Assembly (NCBI RefSeq): GCF_021462225.1 | Contig: NC_061812.1 | Location: 40,248,675-40,312,674 of the forward strand | Reading direction: 5' to 3' | From: Girardinichthys multiradiatus | Lineage: Eukaryota > Chordata > Actinopteri > Cyprinodontiformes > Goodeidae | DNA: 64,000 nt | Shown: one piece after another, positions 1-11,940 of the stretch | How the letters are laid out: the number at the start of each line of letters is the position of its first letter | Numbering within the stretch: position 1 is the first letter of the stretch | Notes under the pieces: model-generated | What the model saw: the letters and a program-made list of their open reading frames with translations, nothing else | What the model was told of the DNA's origin: nothing | Databases searched by the model: none | Made by a program: the position numbers and the translations under genes

Positions 1-370
1 GTCAGGAGAGTTGGCAGGCCAATTGAGCACAGTGATACCATGGTCAGTAAACCATTTACCAGTGGTTTTGGCACTGTGAGCAGGTGCCAGGTCGTGCTGA
101 AAAATGAAATCTTCATCTCCATAAAGCTTTTCAGCAGATGGAAGCATGAAGTGCTCCAAAATCTCCTGATAGCTAGCTGCATTGACCCTGCCCTTGATAA
201 AACACAGTGGACCAACACCAGCAGCTGACACGGCACCCCAGACCATCACTGACTGTGGGTACTTGACACTGGACTTCTGGCATTTTGGCATTTCCTTCTC
301 CCCAGTCTTCCTCCAGACTCTGGCACCTTGATTTCCGAATGACATATGCTAATTTTTTGAGAAGGACCTG
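1..370 (-). mobile_element. Internally deleted Tc1-like transposon, same family as the 61656-63223 copy
   Basis: Bases 1 to about 345 align without gaps to 62134-62478, with only about three mismatches (near 266, 275 and 288), so roughly 99% identity. The sequence then jumps to the terminal motif of the family (TTTGAGAAGGACCTG, ending at 370), followed by TA at 371-372. About 720 bp holding the N-terminal half of the transposase and most of one inverted repeat are missing. The element begins outside the window. The part present encodes the middle to C-terminal transposase in reverse orientation and cannot make a whole enzyme. Confidence 0.9.
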
Positions 371-372
371 TA

Positions 373-491
373 ATTCTACATGTGTTAATTCATAGTTTTG
401 ATGCCTTCGGTGTGAAACTACAATATTCAGTCATGAAAATAGAGAAAACTCTTTGAATGAGAAGGTGTGTCCAAACTTTTGGTCTGTACTG
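373..491. mobile_element. End fragment of a second Tc1/mariner-like family
   Basis: The segment ends in AAGGTGTGTCCAAACTTTTG followed by GTCTGTACTG and TA, a terminal inverted repeat that is very common in fish genomes. Only this end is seen, abutting the end of the previous element. There is no transposase sequence. The family assignment is from memory of fish repeats, not from a search. Confidence 0.6.
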
Positions 492-496
492 TACAT

Positions 497-600
497 GATT
501 TAAAAAGTTTTTTTACAAATAAAAAACTGAAAAGTGCAGTGTGCAAAAGTATTCAGCCCCCTTTACTCTGACTGCAACAATTGCCTTCAGAATTGTAATA
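497..600 (+). mobile_element. Tc1-like subterminal fragment (AAGTATTCAGCCCC type)
   Basis: The motif TGCAAAAGTATTCAGCCCCC, followed by TTTACTCTGACTG, matches the inner direct-repeat region of the Tc1 group seen again at 46065-46100 (ATTATTCGGCCCCTTTACT). Both the outer end and the transposase are absent, so it is a short relic. The boundaries are approximate. Confidence 0.5.
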
Positions 601-2224
601 AACTACAGTATGGACAGAAGGCTACTGGAATCATTGACCAACATAGTGCAGATACACAGTAAAAATGACAACTAACTGTACAGATAAAATAATGTCTATG
701 TGAAAAAGATAAAAAGTCACTTTGAAGACCACTTTCTGTAACATTCTGCATTTAGCTTTCAGAGGACTTCCAGAGCTTTTTCATTTCAAACAAAGCCTTA
801 ATGTTCTTCTCTTAGAATCACAGCTGAAAAATAATATATGATTTATAAAACTATATGTTTTGGGGAATTCAACATTTAAGCATGACAAAAATGTAATTTC
901 TGCTGCTAAGCTTCTCTGTCTTAGCTCATTATCCCTGCATATGTCCACCTTCAGCTGCTGCTGTCAGTGTTGCTTCACAGGTTGGTGCAATTGACTGGCC
1001 TGTTTCCCTGCCTGACAATGGAGGATCAGTAATGGATAAAATAACATATTAATAGCTGCCTCACTGACTCATGGCTCAAAGATGTGTTTCATTAAAATCC
1101 AACCGAGATGTGTCAACCAGAAATGGCAGAAAACATTGAAGCAAGAGAGAACACGCCTGACAGAAGCACTAAAATTATATTTCACAGTATGTTCACAAGG
1201 AATTACAAGTGGAAAGATATAACAAGTTATCTGCACAGAACTTAAACGTACCACAGAACTTTATATATATTTAATTATACTAAATATCAGAAAAAACTAA
1301 GAATATCCTTTTTCATTTTTCACTTTAAGTAGATACACTGTATAAATAAATAAATAACTATTAAAAGAAGAATTTACTGATGTGTCACCATTTTCTGACT
1401 GAGGTCTCGTTGTGTCTACCCAATTTAAGATTCTTAAAATGAGTCAAGAAATATTACCCTGATATGAAGTGCAGCAAGAACACATAAACATAAGAACTAA
1501 TATTGTACCATGTTTTCTTTGAATACAGGATCAGCTATAATGGTATCTAATTGAAGATTGAACATTATCTCTTAAATAATCTGTAATCAATGCAGAATAT
1601 TCCAGTCCAGGTCCATATTCTGAGGTTTAAGCCTACTAACATAAAAGCCACAAACATTCCTCCTTTTTGGGTATTATACCGAGATTAAATTGAGCTACAG
1701 ATTTCCAAATGCAGTCCAGACTTATTAAAAACTGTGAAATAGTCCTTTACTTTAGTGTAAAAGGATGCTAATATTGCCACTGTTACTGTAGCAGCTGGCT
1801 GTTAACCAGTAACAGTACTCTATGTAAATAAATTGATTGTATTTTGTCTGTCCCTGTTTTCTTTTCTATCTAAAATGCAGAGTGAGGGAAGCCAGCCAAT
1901 TGGTGAGTCCTATTGTGTTGTCCACAGAACAGGACTACTTTTTTTTTTCCTACTACTTTTTTTCGTACTTCAAAATAAAACTCTCAGACATAGTTTTACA
2001 GGGTTTTACTGGTTTTCTGGGCTTTACAGGTATAGTTTAACATTACTTCGCCAGACAAAGTCACATAGTGGCAGCAACGGATTACCCTTTCACAGGAAAG
2101 ATTTCACTTTGACAAGAATTATTGTGCAATTTTAACATCACAAGATCACAGCAGTCCTAATTTATATATATAGTTATTTTAACACCTTTGTCCAAGGCAC
2201 CTTCTAAATTAATGCACACTCAGA
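601..2224. other. Intergenic, nothing recognised
   Basis: AT-rich sequence on both strands with short chance open frames only. The 100-codon frame at 1833-2135 is rich in Phe, Leu and Ser because it reads T-rich sequence, and it has no motif I recognise. I see no repeat boundaries. Confidence 0.5.
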
Positions 2225-2300
2225 GGGCTCCCTAACCCTAACCCAGGTTTGATTTCTGGTTGCGTCAGGAAGGGTATCTGGCATAAAAACTCTGCTGAGT
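2225..2300. repeat. Possible short retroelement fragment
   Basis: CCCTAACCCTAACCCAGG is followed by TTTGATTTCTGG and AGGAAGGGTATCTGGCATAA. The last part resembles a phrase common in fish non-LTR retroelement tails (a form of GGAAGGGCATCCGGC). The fragment is too short to assign, and the two CCCTAA units are too few to be telomeric. Confidence 0.35.
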
Positions 2301-5300
2301 CTGCTTACTTATTTAGGGAGTACAACAAATGGCTCCTCCTCCAAGTGTTGCCTGAATTCCCCCATAAACTGCTGTGTATAAATATTCCACTAATGATGCA
2401 AATACAATGCATAACAAGAATTATGATTAATTTGCATACTAAATACTATGCTATATTCAAATGAACAATCTCTACTTAATTTTTCATATGCTTGACACAA
2501 TTTATTTTGTTTATATAATTGTTAATAAATCCTAACAGTAAGGTAATAGCAGTGTACAGGAGGTGATTTGCACATCTGCTGCACCAATGTCAGTTTTAAT
2601 CAAAATAAACACCCAAGCGATGGAAGACTGGATCAATGAGAGTTACTTTCTGCTGTGATTTGCTTTAATGCCTCAGCATTTTCTGATCAAAGTGCCTTTA
2701 TTTTCTCAGATTATGGATCCTGTAAAGAACACAACACAATAAATAACAGACTGTATGAAACATGTTGAAACGAAAGCCAGCATGTGAGTTCACTGCATTT
2801 ATAAACGAAGATGTTAGGTCCAACCTGAAGTATCGGATCGGGTTGCTAATCAAAGCCTTTCTGAGTTATCGTTGTCAGAGAGGCTGATTGTACTCAGCTC
2901 CAGATCTCTTTTGTGGCTGTACTATCTATGTTTTTATATCAGCTGGACCATTATACAGTTGGTTTAAAATGTAAAGGAATGTGAAAACATGTCTACAATA
3001 TGGAGCTACTTTAAAAAAATAATATTTTAAGCTGTCCAGCAGCCTCTTCAAAGTTTTACAATTTGGGTTTTTCTTCAGATGTCTCAACCTGTGCATTAAA
3101 AAAAATCAAATAAACAAATAGGGTTTAATCAATGTTTCAAAATGTCCCTGGTTAAAAAGAACTTCTTGCCCTTTTCTTGTCCTTCTACTTATGGGCATCG
3201 TGGTGATGGGAGGCAAGAACTGAGCCCTTCCTTTTTCAAAATGATTGGAGGGACCCGTAGTATCCTAAAAGATGAGCTCCATATATTCAGATATCATAGT
3301 TAGAATTTCATTATTGTGAGTTAATTTACCTAATAACTCAAAATATTGTATTTTGAAGGTGCTGACTAAAACTGAAATAAAAAAGAAATTATCTGACGCA
3401 AACCTAGTTAAAAACAGCGATACAGTTAATGAGAGTTCTTCTGGATAACTGCAAACAGCACACACTCCCTCTCAACTCTGCAGGTAACTAATTAAACCTA
3501 AAAAGCCACTTTGAAGGCAAAAGTTAATTAACACTAGAAAATGTCACATTAAAAGAATGACTGTATTACCGTCTCAAAACAAAATTGTAACACATTTCAG
3601 GAGATTTTTCTTATTAAAGGCAACATAATTTTCTTAAATATAATTTTTTTAAACTTTAGTTGTTGAAATTTATAAGAATTAGATTTGCACTGATGGGAAA
3701 TTGTAAATCATCTTTTTGAGACTGCAGTACAGACAGTAAAGATGAAATTGGTATCCAGGGTTAATCAGCGGTCAACACCAGTTTTTCGGCAGCTCTTACA
3801 AACATAGATAATCAAAGAATTTTTGTTAATCTTCTTGATACCTTGCTTATTTACAGGTTCATTTGGAGTTGGTCAGTGGGTCAGTCGCAACCAACTTCAA
3901 CACATCTGAAGGTGAGTTTTTCTATTGGCTAAGCCTCGTGACTGTAACCCATGAATGATTCATACATAAAAATGTCCTTCGCTGATTAGAGAAAGATCAG
4001 ATTTTCTTGTTTCCAACCCAACTGATTCCGGACATCAGCTGATCAATTTGCTTAAGTCTGAGATTTCTCAACCTTCCTCATTTTCTAACACACACTGCAC
4101 TATATGCTGCCAAATTTAGAGACAAGGACCAGACAGAAAATTTGCAAAAAAGCAGCCAAAAGTCACAAGAAAATCTGTCTGCAAGGCTGGAGGCCAATTG
4201 GAAGCAAATATAAGGTTAGTTCAAACTCTTTGTGTACTACTATGCTCAATTGGAAATTATGCTCTTGTTACGTTGCCACCTACAGTAGATAGACAATTGA
4301 TACACTGAGAAAATACTGTCTTGCTCAGATTTTTTAAAACACAATAGTGTAACCCTATATTTCTATGCCAGACCTTAGCGGGGCAAAACCTTGAGGCAAA
4401 ATACACACACATGTGCACACACACGGGGCTCAAAAAGCTTTTTACATCTCAGTAACAAATGCCGTGCACTGCCTCCAACCACTCTACCTCTCCCCAGCTT
4501 CCACTACTACCCCTCCTATCTGCAGCTGCATGAGGGCTCCCTCAGGCACAGCCTATCCTAATGCCTGGCCAGCTGTGGCCATCCTCCTTAGCAAAGAACA
4601 CAAACAGCGGTGGAGGGGAGGAAGAGCAGGGCATTTTGTTTTAAACAGTACAACCAAAACGATATCTCATGAGAGTCAAAGGAGTGACAGGGTGAATCCA
4701 TACAGACGCAGAAATCTAACATAACACAGAAAACTTCCCATGGTACAATAATGAAACAATTATAAGATGCTTAATTGAACTACAGAATCACATGCACTTT
4801 GGTGCTCTGTGGGATTATTAATGAACGCGCTGACATTTCTTTTAATTTGCCAAGCCCTGTTAGATGCTGTCCAAAGCTGTGGGAGGTGTACGTGAAAGAG
4901 GGAGGGAAAAAAATGAGAACAGATAATAAAAAACATAAAGCATCAGCATACAGTGGATTGTGCAGAGATGGCAGAAATAAGACGGTGGCACCTGGGGGAA
5001 TCATTCAGGCTAGTGCTACACAACAGCCCAGGAGGTCCAGTTAACATTAACACACATTATACGCAAGACCAGCTTTACAGCAGGACACCATCACATGCTG
5101 TTTGCATCTCTGCTCCATGTACTTTGATGATTTGAATTTATAATCAGTCGTACTGTGAGGTCAATATTTATCATAGAATCAAAGCTTCTTATCAATATTC
5201 TTCCTACTGGTATAACTCATGCAAATGTGCTGAAAAATAACAATTTGTATATCTCTTTTTTACTAATAACTGCAGGCGTTATGCAGCTTATTTTTGTATT

Positions 5301-5831
5301 CCTGTTTCTCTCTACCTCCACTGACTTTTCTGATCTCATTATAAAATCGCTTTTAATAGCATGTGCATCAAATATTTGCATAACATATTACAATGGCAGT
5401 GGATTAATCTGCTCCTCGATTTAAATTAGTGGCATTCAAAGAATCAATTAAGTCACCATCACTTTGCAACCAGCATTAAGTGCTAACAGCAAGGGGAATG
5501 GAAAATTACATTTCCTTTAACAAAATTTGCATACTGCATTGGCACTGGTAATGCACTCAGCTCCTTGGCAAAGAAAGTGCTTACTTTGTTCCAACTGCTG
5601 AAGACAGCTGAGAAAACTGTTCCTCCCTCTGCTGAATTTGAAGTTCTGTTTTTTTACTCAAGGAGACATTACCCTAAATGAGTACATTTTGTAGTCATTT
5701 CTTGGACAGCAGTGCTTGGCTCGAGTGATTTTCTTTGCAAATTGTAACATTTCTATTGCTTTGAGTCTTTCCACATCATTTCCAATGCATTCATGGTGTA
5801 ACTGTTTGGTCACATTAGGCATTTTAACTGA
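2301..5831. other. Intergenic, nothing recognised
   Basis: Non-repetitive AT-rich DNA. A short CA-rich patch lies near 4404-4424. The frames at 4413-4724 (103 codons) and 4775-5044 (89 codons) show no domain, signal peptide or recognisable motif, and other frames overlap them. The stretch 5320-5510 is rich in TAAT and ATTA cores and could be regulatory, but nothing decisive is visible. Confidence 0.45.
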
Positions 5832-7073
5832 CTGCACAAGAATTAATCTCCCTTAAACCCTTTTCACATTTTGTCACCATTCTAACACAAACATAATTTT
5901 TTTATTGGGATTTTTGTCAGCATATAATGTGTAGTTGAAGAAACATTATACTCAGTTATTTCACATAATTTACAAAACAAAATCTAAAAAGTGTGGCATG
6001 AACTTCTTTTCAGCACCCATTAAGCTCCCCTAAATACAATTCTGTGAACCCAACTTCAGAATTTGATTTAACATCAGGATAAATCCAGCTGTTCTGTGGA
6101 GGCCTTGGGGGTTTGTTAGAGAACATCATTGAGAAAACAGCCACATGAAAGCCAAAGACCACAGCATGCCAGAGATACAATCATGGAGACGTTTAAAGCA
6201 GGGTTTGGTTATAAAACAATATGAAAATACCAAAAAGGAAGACTGTAATATCCATTATTTAAAAATGTAAAGAGTATGGCATGACTGCCAACATACCAAG
6301 ACATGGACGACTGCTGAATCTGACAAGCCTGGTGAGAAGATGATTGATTAATTGGAGAACCAGCGAAGAGACCTATAGTGATGCAGCTTAGATAAAAACT
6401 AGACTTTTTAGGCCAACATAGAGGGCAGGGATGATTTTATTCAGCATTTATATGTTTTTTGTTGTGTTGGGGGGTCTATTTGTAGACAAATGCGTACATT
6501 TTAAGGATTTTAACAAAACTCTAACAATTGCAGGAGTAGATCAGGATCAATGGTTCACTTGTCTGGAGCCTTATACATATTGGTCTCATTCAAAACCCTC
6601 CTTGTGGCATGGTAACATTTAATTTGTCTCACGACAAATGAAACCGCTCTTCTTTGCATTTCATCCATATACATTTTTTCTATCTATCTTCAAGAAACTT
6701 GGTTTCTCATGTTTCATTCCTGCTATATAAAAACTGTTTTGTGAAGCTGAAGGAAAAAAAGGAAAACAAAGCTGATTCGTCTGAGCTGGAGCATAGAACT
6801 GCAACACATAGACTGTGCCTTATGGCTGATCCTATGATCTCTCTGCTTTGGCTGATTGTCATCACATTCAATTGTTTCCCAATTTAATATTGTTTTTTTT
6901 CCATCCACCCCTAATGCCCGCTATGCCTTCCTGATTTTTTAAAATAAATTTTCCCATTTCACAATTATTCACTACGTCGTTTTGATTGCTCACATGCATT
7001 TTTACTAAAGTTTGTGCAATGTGACAAAGTGTGAAAAAAGTAAATTGGGTGTAAATACATTTATGTGTCACTG
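5832..7073 (+). mobile_element. Decayed Tc1-like transposon
   Basis: The left part (5853-6370) follows the known 5' layout of a common fish Tc1 family: TTTTCACATTTTGTCACC, then CAGCTGTTCTGTGGAGGCCT, then a decayed start of the transposase (near 6140-6370, including AAGTTTAAAGCAGGG-like and CCAAGACATGG-like stretches). The right end (about 6940-7073) carries GTGACAAAGTGTGAAAAAAG and ends in GTCACTG-TA. The catalytic core is missing, and 6395-6930 is unassigned sequence, perhaps a replacement or a later insertion. There are many stops and it is not functional. Confidence 0.65.
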
Positions 7074-8216
7074 TATTCTCAACTGATAACAAATAAAATT
7101 AACAAATTGATAACAAATTAAAGGCAAAATCTAAGATCATCTAAGGTGCTCCAGTGTGTTGGTGCATTTTGCTGGCTTTGATGGGGTTTACCTGTACCCT
7201 TCAATGAAAGGTTCAAGCAATCAGTGCAGAGTTAGTCTGAGTCATTCCCACAATCCTTTCATGAAACATTTCTAGTCTTGTGGGAGTGGTCTTTCTGGGT
7301 TGAAAGGGAATGAGTGCTTCCTGAATGGAGTGATAAGCATGAAAATGCTGTTGCCTTTACAGCCACTAACTCTCAACCCATTTGAACACCCATGAAGGAC
7401 ATGTCACAAATAATGTTCGAAGAACATTTAGGTGATAGGATGACATCTTCTGGCCTGAAAATTTCTGGCACCTTTTTGATAAGCTTTTGAATAAACAATA
7501 GGTGTGACAGGAAAGTGAAAATGTGGATGTGCTTTTGTGTCACAGCCAATTAAAATCGTTATTCCTTTAGAGCACAGAATTTAGGCCCTCCATCCCTCTG
7601 GGATCATTCTGTCAAATGACTCACCTATAAGCCTCCATGCAACTACACCCATCACTATTCAAGAACTCAGGTTTCCTCCCCTCCCCTTCCTCCCCTCTCA
7701 CCTCTCTCTGTCAACCTGAGTCCGCTCCTCGCTAACATCACCATCCACAAAGCCTACCAGTCACTGTACTCCATAGACAGTTGAGCTGACATTAAGGCAG
7801 ATGGATTTTTCTCTCAATCCGCTTAAGACATCAGACGCTGAGTGACTTTGTTCCATTTTTTAAAGATGCATTTTAATACTACTGCTTTCATGTCGGAGTG
7901 GCTCCCCACTGTTATAGATATTGAGTTGGTAGACTGGTGCATGACAGGTAGTCAGACCTTGTCAAAAGAGACCAATGAAGTGCTTCTAAATTTGGCCCAC
8001 TTACTTCAGTTTGATGATTTTAATGTTAACAGCATCTGGTAATGGAACTATCCATCGAAATGAGCCTCTGTGCTTGTAATCTCAATAGTCTGATGAAATG
8101 AAATGTAAATGAGAAATCTAACAGGGCTTTTGACTACTATGACCGGAAAACACAACTAGATGTTTTGGTCACTTACATCAGGAAGTGTTGATCCAAGCAG
8201 CCTATGATGCCATGTT
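7074..8216. other. Intergenic, nothing recognised
   Basis: No repeat ends and no credible exon. A pyrimidine-rich block (about 7670-7715, runs of CCTCCCC and CTCTC) is the only marked compositional feature. Confidence 0.45.
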
Positions 8217-8688
8217 CAATGCTGTGAAAAAGTATTTGCCCCCTGTAGGATTTCGTCTGTCACTCTAACATTTTTCAGATAATCGGCAAAAGATTATCTG
8301 CCTAAATATAAAAAGACATTTCCAAATCCTGATTTCATTTATTGGGGGATAAAAACTATCCAAATCAATCCAAGGAAAACTAATACACCAAATACCTGGT
8401 TGTGCAACCCTTGGTGTCAACAACTGTCAAGTGTTTGCGATAACGACTAATGTGTCTTTTACTTTACTGAGGAGAACTCCTGACTGACAAATTTTTGCAG
8501 TTTTCTTTAATTAACACTCTAGTAGCCTTTATTAAACAGCATATTGACAGGACAGAAGGTGGAAAGAAAAGGGAAAGATATGCAAACAAATTCCCAAGAT
8601 CTGGAATCTTGGAAAGCTGAAGGACTGTTGCCACTGTACATGGTGAAGTACCCCAACTTAGTCGGGCGTACTTCACTCCGCAGACATC

Positions 8689-8713
8689 GAGTCCGCATAC
8701 TTAATGCGGACTC
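8689..8713. repeat. Short perfect inverted repeat
   Basis: GAGTCCGCAT (8689-8698), a five-base spacer, then ATGCGGACTC (8704-8713). It lies within the unassigned middle of the Tc1 relic. A function is not implied. Confidence 0.6.
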
Positions 8714-9234
8714 AAAGCGGACGTCTGGCAGACATGTCCATGCAAATCAAAATTTTTAAGACGTACGCGCATCTTGTTTTTACCTTAGAGCTCTCCCATG
8801 AATGTGACTGTTGCCTTGTCCCTTTCTTATTGTTGAATCATGTACACCGATCTTAACTGAGGAAATTAGATTTTTGTCATCGCCTAGATGACACACTGAA
8901 GTGCTACTGGAGGAATTTTGGTAGACCAACCACTCCTTGGAAGTCACTGTTTCATGTTGCATATTTGTGAATGACTTTTTTTTCTCATCTGTTCTTGAAC
9001 TTCTTTAGAGTAGATAATTATTTATTGCTTTCTTTGATTTTTTAGCCTACTTCATGTTGCTTTGTTTAGGTGATTTCTTGATTCTAAAGGTGTGGCAGTA
9101 GGCGTGACTGCAAGTGTGGAAATTTAACTCAGCTTTAAAAAAACATGCTTAACAACAGTTAACTCATGATTTAACAGTGGAGATGATAACTTTTTCACAT
9201 GGTCAGGATGGTTTGGATAGCCCTTTCCCCTTAT

Positions 9235-9420
9235 GATGTGTTATATATTTACTCAGATTCTGATTTTATTAGATATGTGTATATTGTACATTGTAAATTG
9301 TAAATTTGTATCTTCTGTAATGCAAAAACAGAACAAAAGAGCAAAGTGTACCGGAGGCAAATTCCTTGTTTGTATGTACGAACTTGGCAATAAAGCTGAT
9401 TCTGATTCTGATTATCACTG
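9235..9420 (+). mobile_element. LINE-type 3' tail ending in (TGATTC)n
   Basis: The sequence GAGGCAAATTCCTTGTTTG is followed by CTTGGCAATAAAGCTG and then repeats of TGATTC. This is the characteristic 3' end of a fish non-LTR retrotransposon: a polyadenylation-like AATAAA followed by a short tandem tail. No coding part is present, consistent with a 5'-truncated insertion. It sits inside the Tc1 relic, so it landed later. Confidence 0.6.
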
Positions 9421-9518
9421 ATTCATAATACAGATTGTGTAATGATATCAAAGTTAAAATGTGACATAAATAAAACTGAAGAAATTTGTAAGGGGTAAAT
9501 ACATTTTTCACAGTCCTG

Positions 9519-10417
9519 TATCTATTCTGAAAATAATGAAAACTTACTCTCACAATAGTTTGTGATGGTATTCAGATGAACAAAAAGGCATGAAACTTGT
9601 GTTTCTATTCTATGACTTGAAGTTCCCAGTTCTTTTGGTGGTCTCAGAGAACAGCGATTCCAAACTCGTGATTTCTGTTTATCCTGATTTTTAAATATGG
9701 ATTAAAACAAACTGTAGAGACAGAAGAGAGGAAACAGTAGCAGGCCAGTTACAAAGCAGTTTGTCAGTTTGTCCTACATTTGCCTGATAACACAGCGCCT
9801 CTGGAGTGAGTTCATTTTAAATCCTACTTTGTTTAATGAGGTCATGACTCATAGATATTTTGTTCCACTCTCAAGACTCTCGTGAAGCATCTAAGTGGTC
9901 ATGTAGCTTCAGTTTATTTGCATGTTTTAAACTAATTGAAAAAAGTTATTTTATTGCTGTTGGTAATTATTCCAATCCTTTGGTGCACAAGGTGTGCCAA
10001 CCAGACATTTTCTGTCTAGAGATTCTGATGGTTTGGTAATCTTAAGCAAAAATACAATCCCTTATTGTACAGTGTGTAAAAATAAGAGTTAGAGAATGTC
10101 TAATAATCTAATTGACATAGCCTGATATAATGCTAAGAAATCAGCTGAAAAACTTTCAGGTGTGCCAGTCCAAACTGGTGGCATGCTGGTCAGAAATTCA
10201 GGAATCCAACCTTTTCCAGTTAGTCAATGTATTGTACCTGAACGTTATCAAGTTAAACTACCTAGAACACCTTTCAGTGTGGATGTTGCTACTGAGTGAA
10301 CATGAATCAAAGTTTGCTATCTGAAGTATACCAGTGATGTGTTTAAACATGAATGAAGCACAAATAGTATAACATGCTATTTAAAAGGAATCTGTTTTTT
10401 CCTTACACACATTTCTG
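9519..10417. other. Intergenic, nothing recognised
   Basis: AT-rich and without a recognisable repeat or exon. The 64-codon frame at 10130-10324 has no identifiable feature. Confidence 0.45.
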
Positions 10418-10422
10418 CTGGG

Positions 10423-10994
10423 TGTCATAATAGTGCTTGCAGGCGAACCAAAGTGCAGACAAGAGCTGGGCAGCAACATGTTGTAAAAGGTTTTCAGCTT
10501 TATTTCCAGAGGTTTTCAAAGAAACCAAACAAGGCACTGCAGATACAAACAAAAGTCCAGATCCAAAAACTTACAAGATCGGTTCTGCAGGAACATGGAA
10601 AAACTCAGCACAAATACGTGGGTTGAGAACGGGGTATGACAAACACAAGGAACCAGCGATGAACAGAGACACCAAACCAACTAATATACTGGGGAAAGGC
10701 AGGTAATCAAGGGAACTGAGAACAGGTGTGACAAGGAGGCAGGGAAGCAGAAGGAACACGTGAAACAAATACAAAGGCTGAGGAAGAGTGAAAGGAATAA
10801 ACAAACAGAAAACACAAACTAAGCAAGAGCATAAAGCAGAGGAGGAAATAAAGAACTAGAATAACAATGAACTAAAGTAAACAGAGAAACTAGAGGGAAA
10901 CAGAAACAAATAAACATGATGCAAAAACCAAAATGGAAACATCTAGACAAAATAAACCCTCACAAGACACCAAAACCAAAGTCACACCGTGACA
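10423..10994 (-). mobile_element. Solo LTR of an LTR retrotransposon
   Basis: The 572-bp unit begins TGTCATAATAG and ends CACCGTGACA, so it has TG...CA termini. It is flanked by a perfect 5-bp duplication, CTGGG, at 10418-10422 and 10995-10999. On the minus strand the unit reads like a fish LTR: pyrimidine-rich U3, a TATA-like ATATTAG, and AATAAAG near its end. No second LTR, primer site or coding region adjoins it. A 5-bp duplication is usual for Gypsy- and Copia-type integrases. The structure indicates loss of the interior by recombination between two LTRs. Confidence 0.8.
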
Positions 10995-11149
10995 CTGGGC
11001 ATACAAACTGATACTGAATGATAGTAAAACTTTGTTAGATAATAGGAAGGTTGTGCATTTTACAGCAAAGATGCTGTGTTTACAATTTTTTGAATTTCAA
11101 CCTGGATATTTCAAGAAACATGCAAGATTAGGGAATGTTGGGAGTCTTT

Positions 11150-11870
11150 TGGAAGTTAGAATTAAGGTTGTCAGAGATCTGTATTGTGGTGCTGTTTGAG
11201 GGTCTCTCCTGAAGCTGCAGGTTTCCATAAGGTTTGGGCTAAGCAGCTCATGCAACGCTGCTGCACCCAATCTGAGCTAATCAGCAGGTGCATAGGAGGA
11301 GCTGATTGCTGATCAGTTTACACCTGACTGTCAACTGAGTGCTTTGTGGTACCTCAACCATTGGTTCAGATTCTTGGTCTCAAGCTCTCCAGCTAACTCC
11401 CTGCTATCATCTTCTCCCTCCAAGGTTAACCTCCAATCTCCTGCCTAGCCACCTTTCTCAGACACTTTCTGGGTTCATGAAATCCAGAAGGTGTCTCATG
11501 CTGATCAGAACAAACAACTGGTTTCCCCGTGGCTCTCCCTCGCACAAACCCTGCCAGCCCTCCAACGTAAGATCACCTGTTTACTCACACAGGACTGCTT
11601 CAGACTCTGAAAGATCTTTCTCATCTTCCCAAATCCTCACCTGCACCAGTGAGCCCCAGCTCTTTATTCAGTCATCATACTCCTTTAATGTTTGTTCCGC
11701 TAACCTGATCTGTCCTCTCATCGCAGTGAGTCGCTGTCTAAACCACGGTACTCCCCTGGACCTGATCATTCACTCTCCTGTCAGTTTCAATACATTGTTG
11801 AACTTGTTTAAGTCTCCTGGTGATTTCCTGCATGTAGGTCAGAGGTATAGCTAATAATATGGCAAAAATA
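11150..11870 (+). repeat. Possible LTR or retroelement-derived stretch
   Basis: C- and T-rich sequence, more GC-rich than its surroundings, including CTGCACCCAATCTGAGCTAA and long runs of CTCC-type text that resemble fish LTR or leader regions. It carries a 171-codon open frame (11339-11854) rich in Ser, Pro and Leu with no domain that I recognise. I found no TG...CA ends or target duplication, so retroelement origin is only a guess. Confidence 0.3.
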
Positions 11871-11900
11871 AGATTCAACCTTCTCAGCATGTAGTACGAT

Positions 11901-11940
11901 ACCCCTGGCTTAGATGCAAAGATGCATCTAAGCCAGGGGT
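11901..11940. repeat. Perfect 18-bp hairpin
   Basis: ACCCCTGGCTTAGATGCA (11901-11918), loop AAGA, then its exact reverse complement (11923-11940). The CCCCTG/CAGGGG at the outer edges resembles hAT transposon termini, so this could be an extreme internal-deletion derivative, but no 8-bp duplication is evident. Confidence 0.85.

Larger units (their letters stand above)
8217..9518 (-). mobile_element. Decayed Tc1-like transposon interrupted by a LINE tail
   Basis: The left end carries GTGAAAAAGTATTTGCCCCC (8224 onward), and at 8398-8450 the phrase CTGGTTGTGCAACCCTTGG followed by TGTTTGCGATAACGACTAA, typical of the reverse-strand transposase end of this fish family. The right part (9090-9225) has the partner sequence with TTAACTCATGATTTAACAG, and the terminus at 9440-9518 ends GTAAATACATTTTTCACAGT-CCTG-TA. 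The transposase body between them is not readable. The two halves of the right inverted repeat are separated by the unrelated LINE-like tail at about 9235-9420. Confidence 0.65.

Noticed and set aside
2229..2245. Telomere-like CCCTAA units
   Set aside because: Only two units, within what looks like a retroelement fragment.
11339..11854. 171-codon plus-strand frame
   Set aside because: Ser/Pro/Leu-rich reading of C/T-rich, probably retroelement-derived DNA. No enzyme or structural motif.
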